Positions 23,751 through 29,704 of a stretch of DNA of 29,704 bases are shown piece by piece. The position numbers and the translations under genes were made by a program. The notes below the pieces were generated by a model, which was given only the letters and a program-made list of their open reading frames with translations, had not been told where the DNA came from and searched no databases. Origin of the DNA: an uncultured Clostridia bacterium (GTDB lineage Bacteria; Bacillota; Clostridia; Peptostreptococcales; Anaerovoracaceae); contig CALLHZ010000064.1 in the NCBI GenBank assembly GCA_938009115.1, forward strand, positions 1 through 29,704. The letters run 5' to 3'. Within the stretch, counting starts at the first letter, position 1. Every line of letters starts with the position of its first letter.

Positions 23751-24755
23751 TCAGCGAAGCGCAGGCAACTCGCTTTGGGCAAAGGTCGAAAGAAGCGCCG
23801 CGCAGCTTTCCGCATCCCGGAGATCCGCCATTTCCTGGGGCGTGTGTATGTAGCGGCAGGGAACGGAAACGCCGCCGGTGAGGACCCCGCTGCGCGAAAC
23901 GTGGATGGGTCCTGCGTCGGTGCCGCCCCGGAGGATCACATCGTTCTGGGCGGTGATCCCGTTTTCCCGGGAGAGGGTTTTCAGCCTGTCCACCATCTCC
24001 GGATGGCAGATCACCGAGGTGTCCATCACCTTAATGGCGGCGCCGCCGCCCAGCCGGCTGCTGCCGTAATGCTTGCTGCCCGGCTGGTCTCCGGCGGGCG
24101 TCACATCACAGACTATCGCGTAATCCGGGTCGATGGAAAAGGCCGCGGGCTTTGCGCCCCGCAGACCCGGTTCCTCCTGAACGGTAAAAACGAAATAAAG
24201 ATCGTTGGCGCTTTTTTCGATCGTTTCCAAGGCTTTCAGCAGGACGGCGCAGGAAATCCGGTTGTCCAAATAGGGGGAAAGGATCCTTTCTCCGGCCCGA
24301 TTCATCGGCGTATCATAAACGGCGGTATCACCGATTTGGATCTGCGCAGCCGCTTCGGTTTCGTCCGCGGCGCCGATGTCCACGTAAAGGTCATCCAGGC
24401 TCAGCTTGGCCCGGTCGGCGGACTGATCGGGCACTACAGTGCCGCGCGCTCCGTTTTGGAAGCGTACCGGTGTGTAGAGGATATTGTCGGCGGAAAGGCC
24501 GCCGATGGCGCCGAAGCGAAGATAACCGTCTCTTTCGATATGAGTGATCATCAAACCAATGGAATCCATGTGGGCCGCGAAAAGAATTTTGGGGCCCGGT
24601 CCGCTTTTGTGAAGGATCAGATTGCCCAGAGCGTCTGTTCGGGTCTCGTCGACCTTGCCAAGAGTCATCCGCTGAATGCAGTAGCGGAGCTCCTTTTCCT
24701 GTCCCGAAGGGGCGTGACAGGCATTCAGTTCCTGCAGGGTGGTCAATAGGTCCAT
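23751..24755 (-). CDS. M42-family metallo-aminopeptidase (third of three)
   Basis: This 334-residue M42 (TET/glutamyl aminopeptidase-like) enzyme has the two-metal site: His62 and Asp64 in AHMDSIG, bridging Asp164 in YLDNRISC, Glu194-Glu195 in VQEEPG, Asp217 in VCDVTPAGD and His304 in CRYIHTPQEM. M42 enzymes form tetrahedral dodecamers in the cytosol that trim peptides. AAGGAGG lies before the start, and the gene overlaps the preceding M42 gene by 13 bp. It is the last gene of a four-gene operon. It is clearly diverged from its two neighbours, so it is not a recent duplicate. Confidence 0.9.
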   Translation of the reverse strand: MDLLTTLQELNACHAPSGQEKELRYCIQRMTLGKVDETRTDALGNLILHKSGPGPKILFAAHMDSIGLMITHIERDGYLRFGAIGGLSADNILYTPVRFQNGARGTVVPDQSADRAKLSLDDLYVDIGAADETEAAAQIQIGDTAVYDTPMNRAGERILSPYLDNRISCAVLLKALETIEKSANDLYFVFTVQEEPGLRGAKPAAFSIDPDYAIVCDVTPAGDQPGSKHYGSSRLGGGAAIKVMDTSVICHPEMVDRLKTLSRENGITAQNDVILRGGTDAGPIHVSRSGVLTGGVSVPCRYIHTPQEMADLRDAESCAALLSTFAQSELPALR

Positions 24756-25789
24756 GACAGATCCTCCTTTTTCTCTGCAATAGTTTTGATCAGGCGTTCC
24801 GCCAGAACATATTGGTTTTCACAGTCCTGAAGGGATGCCACGGAAGAAGGCGTGTGGATATAGCGCACCGGAACGGAGATCGCTGCGACCCGCACGCCGC
24901 CTGCTGCGGTTTGGATCGCCGATGCGTCGGTGCCTCCGGCGATGGTGCGTTTTGTCTGCCAGGGAATGCCGTTTTCGTCGGACAGCTCCCGAAGCTTTTC
25001 AAACAGGCCGCGGTCATAGATGGTCTGTCTGTCCATCAGGCCCAGGACCGGGCCGGCCCCCACCCGGGTCACTTGCTTGTGCTCCTTGAGACCCGGCAAA
25101 TCGGCTGCCGTAGTCCCCTCCAGGACCAGGGCCATGCGGGGGCGAAGAGAAAACGCTGCGCCAAAAGCGCCCCGAGCCCCCACTTCTTCCTGGGCGGAAA
25201 AAACAAAGACGCAGTCCATCGGCAGATCCCCCTGGATCAGCCGGATCATTGCGGCGCAGCCGATCCTGTCGTCCAGGGCTTTGGCTTTGATCAGCCCGTC
25301 GCCGAATTCGGACCATTCGCTGTCGAAAACGATCTCATCGCCGACGTGCACAAACTTTTGCGCTTCGTCTTTCCCGGAAGCTCCGACATCGATATACAGA
25401 TCCGTGATCTCCGGCACGAGCTTCTCTTCTTTAGCGCTCACCAAATGGTAAGCTCGCAGTCCGATGGCGCCCGGGACTCGATCCTTTCCCACCAGCACTT
25501 TCTTGCCGATCACGGTCCTGCGGTCGATGCCCCCTGCGGGGGCAAAACGGATGTAGCCTTTGTCGTCCACGCGTTTGACGATAAGACCCACTTCATCCAT
25601 GTGGGCCGTGATCAGCAACTCGTTTTCTGCCGGGCGGCGGCCTTTTTTCCAAACGATCAGATTGCCCACTGCGTCCACTTTGATTTGCGCGGCATAAGGC
25701 CGGATCTTTTCTGTGATGCGGAGGCGGATCTCTTCTTCAAAACCGGATACGCCGGGTACGGCGCATAACTCGCGGATCAGTTCCTTCAT
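24743..25789 (-). CDS. M42-family metallo-aminopeptidase (second of three)
   Basis: This 348-residue M42 enzyme has His63 and Asp65 in AHMDEVG, Asp173 in ALDDRIGC, Glu201-Glu202 in AQEEVGARG and a C-terminal His in VRYIHTP. At the second-shell metal position it has Glu224 (VLEGTTAAD), where its neighbours have Asp. Both versions occur in the family and may reflect different metal or substrate choice. The ATG overlaps the upstream M42 stop as ATGA, so translation is coupled. The product is cytosolic with no signal peptide. Confidence 0.91.
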   Translation of the reverse strand: MKELIRELCAVPGVSGFEEEIRLRITEKIRPYAAQIKVDAVGNLIVWKKGRRPAENELLITAHMDEVGLIVKRVDDKGYIRFAPAGGIDRRTVIGKKVLVGKDRVPGAIGLRAYHLVSAKEEKLVPEITDLYIDVGASGKDEAQKFVHVGDEIVFDSEWSEFGDGLIKAKALDDRIGCAAMIRLIQGDLPMDCVFVFSAQEEVGARGAFGAAFSLRPRMALVLEGTTAADLPGLKEHKQVTRVGAGPVLGLMDRQTIYDRGLFEKLRELSDENGIPWQTKRTIAGGTDASAIQTAAGGVRVAAISVPVRYIHTPSSVASLQDCENQYVLAERLIKTIAEKKEDLSWTY

Positions 25790-26829
25790 TTACAGTCGTC
25801 CTCCCAGCCGGGATCTTCCATGAGTGCTGCCAGCAGCGCTGCCAAGGCTTCCGTGTCCTTGACGGAGATCGTTTCCATCGGCGTATGCATATAGCGGGTC
25901 GGCAGGGAAAGGACACAGGTCGGGATCCCTTCCCGGGCGATCTGCATTTCCCAGCCATCGGTGTAGCTCTTGCCTTCCATCACGATCCGCTGGACAGGTA
26001 TTTTCTTATGGTCTGCCAACAGCAGCAGGCGGTCCCGGACCCAGGGCGTGTTGTTGGGGCCGAAGGCGACCGCAGGACCCCCGCCAAGAACACAATCAGT
26101 ATTTTTCGGGCCGCCGTCAGGCGTTTCGGCATGGGTCACGTCCACGGCGATGCAAAGATCCGGTTCCAGGGAAAAGGTCCCGGTGGCCGCGCCTCCGTGG
26201 TTGATCTCTTCCCGGGCGCTGCCCATCAGCACGATGTCGTGGATCAGTTCCCGTCCTTTCAGCTTTTCCAACGCCAGCAAGGCCGCCGCAAAACAGGCCC
26301 GGTCGTCCATGGCTTTTCCGCAGAAGGCGTCTTTTCCCAAAGGAAAACAACCGCTTCGATACACGGCGGGAGTGCCGACAGGAATTTTATTCAACGCTTC
26401 TGTTTGGGACAATCCAGCGTCGATGCGCAGGTCTTCCATGGGAAAGGAATGGTCCATCTCTTCGTCGCGAAGAACATGGGGCGGAAGGCAGGTGATAATA
26501 CCGGCAGAGGGCGGATCGGTCAGGATCGTCAGTTCTCTGCCTGGGAGCATACGGGGGTCGATGCTTCCGATAGGGGCAAAACGCAGGAATCCGTCTTCCG
26601 CGCCGGTCACAATGAATCCGATCTCATCCAAATGGGCCGACAACAGGATGCGTCTCGCGTCAGGGCCTTTGCCGCGCCGGATCCCTACCGCATTACCGAA
26701 GGGATCCACAAAGGCCTCATCTGTCAGCGGCTTCATCAATTCTGCCGCATAACTGGCGACATCGCCTTCAAATCCCGAGGGGCCGGCCATATCGCTCAGC
26801 GCTTTCAAAAGGCTTCGGAGATCTGTCAT
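25786..26829 (-). CDS. M42-family metallo-aminopeptidase (first of three)
   Basis: This 347-residue M42 enzyme has His66 and Asp68 in AHLDEIG, a bridging Asp in MDDRACF, the Glu pair in AREEINHGG (Arg in place of the more usual Gln), the metal Asp in AVDVTHAE and a C-terminal His in TRYMHTP. I start it at 26829, where GGAGAGAGGG precedes the ATG and the ATG overlaps the upstream stop codon as ATGA. An in-frame start 13 codons earlier would lie inside the nucleotidyltransferase gene. This copy is the most divergent of the three in its motif spacing. Confidence 0.9.
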   Translation of the reverse strand: MTDLRSLLKALSDMAGPSGFEGDVASYAAELMKPLTDEAFVDPFGNAVGIRRGKGPDARRILLSAHLDEIGFIVTGAEDGFLRFAPIGSIDPRMLPGRELTILTDPPSAGIITCLPPHVLRDEEMDHSFPMEDLRIDAGLSQTEALNKIPVGTPAVYRSGCFPLGKDAFCGKAMDDRACFAAALLALEKLKGRELIHDIVLMGSAREEINHGGAATGTFSLEPDLCIAVDVTHAETPDGGPKNTDCVLGGGPAVAFGPNNTPWVRDRLLLLADHKKIPVQRIVMEGKSYTDGWEMQIAREGIPTCVLSLPTRYMHTPMETISVKDTEALAALLAALMEDPGWEDDCK

Positions 26830-27779
26830 TTCGGGTCCCTCTCTCCAGAAACACCCGGAACATCCCAAAGGCGGTCCGGATATTCTCCGCGCCGTTTTTT
26901 ATCCTCCATGGCTGCTACGACCAGGGGCTTGTCTTCCTGATAGGTGACACCGTACCATTTGTCACGGGAAGGGATCATTTTTACACTGGCCCGGCGTTCG
27001 TCGATCAGTTCCCCCACCACGAGGGGAACGTAAAATTCTCCTTTGACCGGATTACTTTTTAGGATGGCCGCCAGCGCCGACGGAAATCGCCGCTCCAATT
27101 CGTCCAGAAAAGAAGGGGTGAAGCCGAAGAAATTCATGGAGACCGGCGTACCTTCCACCAGGGTTGTCCAGGTCAGATCGTCTTCGGTGAACTGGATTTG
27201 TCCCTGATTGATCTGGATCTTCGTCCGTTCCTGAATATCGCTTAAATAGCCCTCCGGTGTCAGCGCGCAGACGCCCCGGGCCACATGGCCGTTTTCCGTC
27301 AAAGTGTTTTCGATGGAATATCCGATCATACAGTAGTCGTACATTTCTTTGTCTTTTGCATGAGCCAGATACTCGTAGGCAGAAGCAAAAGCGGCCGGTC
27401 CATAATAGTCGTCGGCGTTGATCACGGCGAAGGGCCCTTCGACTAAGGGCTTCGCCTGCAGAAGCGCGTGACCGGTGCCCCAGGGCTTCTTTCGCTCCGG
27501 CGGGATAATGGTACCATCTGGCACGTTGCCGATCTCCTGGTAAGCGTAACGGATCGTCATTCGGCGGGCTGCGCCCCGATCCATGATTGCCTTGAAATCC
27601 GCCTCGATTTCTTTTTTTATGATACAGATGGCTGTATCAAAGCCGGCGCGCCAGGCGTCGTACAGGGAAAAATCGATGATCAGCTCTCCGCTGCCGCCGA
27701 CGGGATCCATTTGCTTCAATCCGCCATAGCGGCTGCCCATCCCGGCAGCCATGATGACAAGTACAGGTTTTTTGCCCAT
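26826..27779 (-). CDS. Nucleotidyltransferase family protein (sugar-1-phosphate type)
   Basis: This 317-residue protein has the nucleotidyltransferase fold of sugar-nucleotide synthases. The nucleotide loop AAGMGSRYGGLKQ is at residues 11-23. PWGTGHALL near residue 98 and the metal-binding NADDYYG near residue 120 also match. The best relatives would be UTP- or TTP-sugar-1-phosphate transferases, but the substrate cannot be fixed. It is the first gene of an operon with three M42 peptidases, joined to the next by an ATGA overlap; no functional link between the two activities is obvious. A GGAGG site precedes the ATG. Confidence 0.82.
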   Translation of the reverse strand: MGKKPVLVIMAAGMGSRYGGLKQMDPVGGSGELIIDFSLYDAWRAGFDTAICIIKKEIEADFKAIMDRGAARRMTIRYAYQEIGNVPDGTIIPPERKKPWGTGHALLQAKPLVEGPFAVINADDYYGPAAFASAYEYLAHAKDKEMYDYCMIGYSIENTLTENGHVARGVCALTPEGYLSDIQERTKIQINQGQIQFTEDDLTWTTLVEGTPVSMNFFGFTPSFLDELERRFPSALAAILKSNPVKGEFYVPLVVGELIDERRASVKMIPSRDKWYGVTYQEDKPLVVAAMEDKKRRGEYPDRLWDVPGVSGERDPK

Positions 27780-27822
27780 AAAGGCCTCCTATTGGTCCTG
27801 TACAAAAGGACCTTTGCCATAT

Positions 27823-27831
27823 AGTATAACA
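27823..27831 (-). promoter_or_regulatory. Probable extended -10 promoter of the nucleotidyltransferase-M42 operon
   Basis: On the minus strand TGTTATACT gives TATACT with an extended TG. No good -35 is seen. A GGTCCT / AGGACC inverted repeat lies in the leader (27793-27812). The opposite promoter, for the PAP2 gene, was not identified. Confidence 0.4.
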
Positions 27832-27876
27832 TAGAGCCAAAAAATATTTGAGCGAGAATGTAAAGGAGATGTTTCA

Positions 27877-28548
27877 TTGAAGAAGGCGATCGATATCCGG
27901 GACTGCTGGATTTTCCTGCTCGGAACGACAGGATTCATTATAACGGCATTGCTCATGTTGAACGGCAGCCTGGAGCGGTTTGACGCGGCGATCCAATCAG
28001 CTGTTTTTTCCCTGCGCAATCCCGCTTTGACAGCCTTTATGGTGCCGTTCAGCTACAGCGGAAACTGGCAGGCAGTGACGCCGCTGTGCTTGCTGTTATT
28101 GCTGGTTCCTAAGACCCGGCGGGCTTACGGAGTCCCGCTGACGCTTTCCGCGATTTCCGCGGTTTTGTTTTACCAGGTCCTGAAGCATCTGTTCATGCGT
28201 GTCCGCCCCGAGGTGTCGCTGCATCTTCTGGAACAGCACGGATACAGCTTTCCCAGCGGGCACAGCCTGACCAGCTTTCTCGTCTGGGGCATGATGGCGC
28301 TCCTTCTTCTGTATTATTATCGAAGCGGGGGAGCCCGGCTGCCTCTTTATAAAAAAGAAACAGGCCCTGTTTCCTTCATTTCTTCGGAAAAGCGCCTGAA
28401 GCCGGTTTTGGTTCTGTTGATCCTGTATATTGTCTTAATGGGCGTTTCCAGGATCTATGTGGGCGTCCACTGGCCCAGCGACGTGCTGGGCAGCTGGTTT
28501 TTATCCCTGCCGATACTGGTTGCCCTGAAAAAGATCATTTGGCGGTAG
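27877..28548 (+). CDS. PAP2-family membrane phosphatase
   Basis: This 223-residue membrane protein has the three PAP2 motifs: KX6RP (Lys103 to Pro111), PSGH (126-129) and SRX5HX3D (Ser191, Arg192, His198, Asp202). Hydrophobic helices lie at about 12-30, 48-60, 66-78, 84-102, 131-148, 176-190 and 203-218. Members dephosphorylate lipid or isoprenoid phosphates such as undecaprenyl pyrophosphate. The start is TTG at 27877 after an AAAGGAG site; a nearby ATG at 27869 runs into a stop after two further codons. The 3' end overlaps the end of aroQ by 14 bp, tail to tail, with no terminator between. Confidence 0.87.
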   Translation: MKKAIDIRDCWIFLLGTTGFIITALLMLNGSLERFDAAIQSAVFSLRNPALTAFMVPFSYSGNWQAVTPLCLLLLLVPKTRRAYGVPLTLSAISAVLFYQVLKHLFMRVRPEVSLHLLEQHGYSFPSGHSLTSFLVWGMMALLLLYYYRSGGARLPLYKKETGPVSFISSEKRLKPVLVLLILYIVLMGVSRIYVGVHWPSDVLGSWFLSLPILVALKKIIWR

Positions 28549-28984
28549 ACGCATCCAGGTGATCTGCTAAAAATCCGATCGCTTCTTCGTAGCCTGCCGG
28601 GCCGTGGCCGGCAATGGTGCGAAGGCAGGCCTTGCCGGCGAAGGAGATCCTTCGGTATTCCTCGCGGGCGGAAATGTCAGTCAGGTGGACTTCCACCGCG
28701 GGAATACCCACGGCCCGCAAAGCATCCAGGATGGCGATGCTGGTATGGGTATAGGCTGCCGGATTGATAACGATCCCCTCGAACCTTCCCCGGGCTTCCT
28801 GGATCTCATCCACGATGGCCCCTTCATGATTGCTTTGAAAACATTTGCAGCCAAAGCCTCGTTCTTTGCAAGTTCTTTCCACGCGACGTACCAGGTCTTC
28901 GTAAGTTTCCCGGCCGTAGAGCTCCGGCTCCCGCAGGCCCAGCAAATTGATGTTGGGCCCGTTGATGATCAGCAGGTTTTTCAT
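28535..28984 (-). CDS. aroQ: Type II 3-dehydroquinate dehydratase
   Basis: This 149-residue enzyme forms 3-dehydroshikimate in the shikimate pathway and assembles as a dodecamer. The signature NGPNINLLG (8-16), the lid residues Arg18 and Tyr23 in REPELYG, SNHEG (51-55), NPAAYTHTS (74-82) and catalytic His100 in VEVHLTD are all present. I start it at 28984, where the family begins and where the ATG overlaps the upstream shikimate kinase stop as ATGA. An in-frame start 16 codons earlier adds cysteine- and arginine-rich residues from the kinase gene. The next pathway neighbour upstream is the kinase. Confidence 0.95.
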   Translation of the reverse strand: MKNLLIINGPNINLLGLREPELYGRETYEDLVRRVERTCKERGFGCKCFQSNHEGAIVDEIQEARGRFEGIVINPAAYTHTSIAILDALRAVGIPAVEVHLTDISAREEYRRISFAGKACLRTIAGHGPAGYEEAIGFLADHLDASTAK

Positions 28985-29667
28985 TTTCCGATCCTTTCCC
29001 GAATATCTCCGACAACATCGGCAATGGGGCAATTGCTGTTGATGCGCAGATCCGCAAAGCTTTCGTACAGTCCGATCCGTTCTTTATGCAACGCCAGGAC
29101 CTCTTCTCTGTTCTTCGAAAGAGGGCGTCCTTTGATGGACAGCAGCGCCGGATCCCTTTCAAGCAGGAAGATCAGCCCATTCTGCTTCAGCCTGGCGTAA
29201 TTGCCCGGGTCTTTAACGATACCGCCGCCGGTGGCGATCACCAGGCGGTTTTCTTTTCCAAGCTTTTGGGTTTGTTCCGACTCAAGACGGCGGAAGGCTT
29301 CTTCTCCGTAACGTTCAAAAATATCGGGGATGGACATGCCTGCGGCGGCTTCCACCTCTTCGTCGGTGTCTGCAAAGTCCATGCCCAGCTCTGCCGCCAG
29401 TTGTTTTCCCACAGTACTCTTGCCGCAGCCGGGCATGCCGATCAGAATCGCCGACACGAGTCCGCCCGATACGCCGCCGATGTAGATCCCGATCAGCATC
29501 GAGATACCCGTCACGGCCCCTAGACCGTATGTTGCGGGAATGAGCACGACAACCGCCAGGGTCGCGGTCAGGCCGGGGATCATTCCGAAAATGATGCCCC
29601 ACACGACTCCGAGGACGATGAGGAGAAGATTCGTCAAGGTCATGGTAGAAAGTACGACATCAATCAT
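28981..29667 (-). CDS. aroK: Shikimate kinase fused in frame to the N-terminus of a TctA-type transporter
   Basis: Residues 74-228 are a complete shikimate kinase: Walker A GMPGCGKST (77-85), shikimate-binding Asp100/Asp102 and Arg126, the GGG loop (147-149) and the lid GRPLS. Residues 1-80 are the start of TctA, the large membrane subunit of tripartite tricarboxylate transporters, with helices around LLLIVLGVVWGIIFGMIPG and GISMLIGIYIGGVSGGL. The two join in ILIGMPG (74-80), which fits both families, so normal AroK loses only its first few residues and TctA loses everything after the first 80. The reading frame is intact and GGAG precedes the ATG. This may be a real membrane-anchored kinase or a chimeric join in the assembly near the window edge. 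Confidence 0.85.
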   Translation of the reverse strand: MIDVVLSTMTLTNLLLIVLGVVWGIIFGMIPGLTATLAVVVLIPATYGLGAVTGISMLIGIYIGGVSGGLVSAILIGMPGCGKSTVGKQLAAELGMDFADTDEEVEAAAGMSIPDIFERYGEEAFRRLESEQTQKLGKENRLVIATGGGIVKDPGNYARLKQNGLIFLLERDPALLSIKGRPLSKNREEVLALHKERIGLYESFADLRINSNCPIADVVGDIRERIGK

Positions 29668-29704
29668 ATCTTTTCACTCCGACGGATTGCAGAGATCCGT
29701 GCAA
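29660..29704 (-). CDS. Possible 3' end of a gene upstream of the TctA-like start (partial)
   Basis: A 14-codon open frame enters from the right edge and ends in a TGA eight bases inside the TctA-like start. Tripartite transporter operons usually carry tctB or tctC just before tctA, so this could be the end of such a gene. The piece is too short to identify. Confidence 0.25.
   Translation of the reverse strand: MHGSLQSVGVKRYD

Noticed and set aside
1..29704. CRISPR arrays, tRNA or rRNA genes, insertion sequences, prophage parts
   Set aside because: I looked for regular repeats, cloverleaf-type genes, transposase motifs and terminal repeats and saw none that I could support.

Overview
The window holds the replication-origin neighbourhood of a Bacillota (Firmicutes) chromosome, most likely class Clostridia. 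The evidence is a short YidC without a lipoprotein signal, a Jag (KH/R3H) protein, strong Shine-Dalgarno sites, sigma-A-type promoters, and the rpmH-rnpA-yidD-yidC-jag-mnmE-mnmG-rsmG and dnaA-dnaN-recF / gyrB-gyrA gene sets. I cannot name a family or genus.

Bases 1-11257, minus strand: dnaA, dnaN, recF, rpmH, rnpA, yidD, yidC, jag, mnmE, mnmG, rsmG and a LysE-type exporter cut by the left edge. In the layout usual for Bacillota, rpmH and dnaA diverge from oriC and dnaA-dnaN-recF-gyrB-gyrA run in one direction. Here dnaA-dnaN-recF is flipped, so recF abuts rpmH and dnaA diverges from gyrB. A perfect consensus promoter for rpmH (TTGACA, 17 bp, TATAAT) overlaps the end of recF. The dnaA-dnaN gap carries a DnaA box, GC spacer, DnaA-trio and AT-rich stretch, which is the likely unwinding site. 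A second DnaA-box cluster lies upstream of dnaA.

Bases 11174-15780, plus strand: gyrB and gyrA with their own promoter and terminator.

Bases 15781-21365, plus strand: an accessory cluster of an NhaC-family antiporter, an M20 metallohydrolase, a divergent YtcJ-like amidohydrolase that lacks several usual metal ligands, and a SARP/BTAD-type regulator. Together they look like a regulated uptake-and-hydrolysis system for an unknown amide or peptide-like substrate. The antiporter ribosome-binding site is buried in a 9-bp hairpin.

Bases 21366-23744, plus strand: trpS behind a strong promoter, then a DUF2148 cysteine-rich protein and a YczE/YitT-like membrane protein.

Bases 23751-27779, minus strand: a tightly overlapped operon of a sugar-phosphate-type nucleotidyltransferase followed by three different M42 (TET-type) aminopeptidases in tandem.

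Bases 27877-29704: a PAP2 phosphatase (plus), then on the minus strand aroQ and a shikimate kinase whose N-terminus is replaced, in frame, by the first part of a TctA transporter protein. The join lies in a motif shared by both families and close to the window edge, so it is either an unusual membrane-anchored kinase or an assembly chimera.
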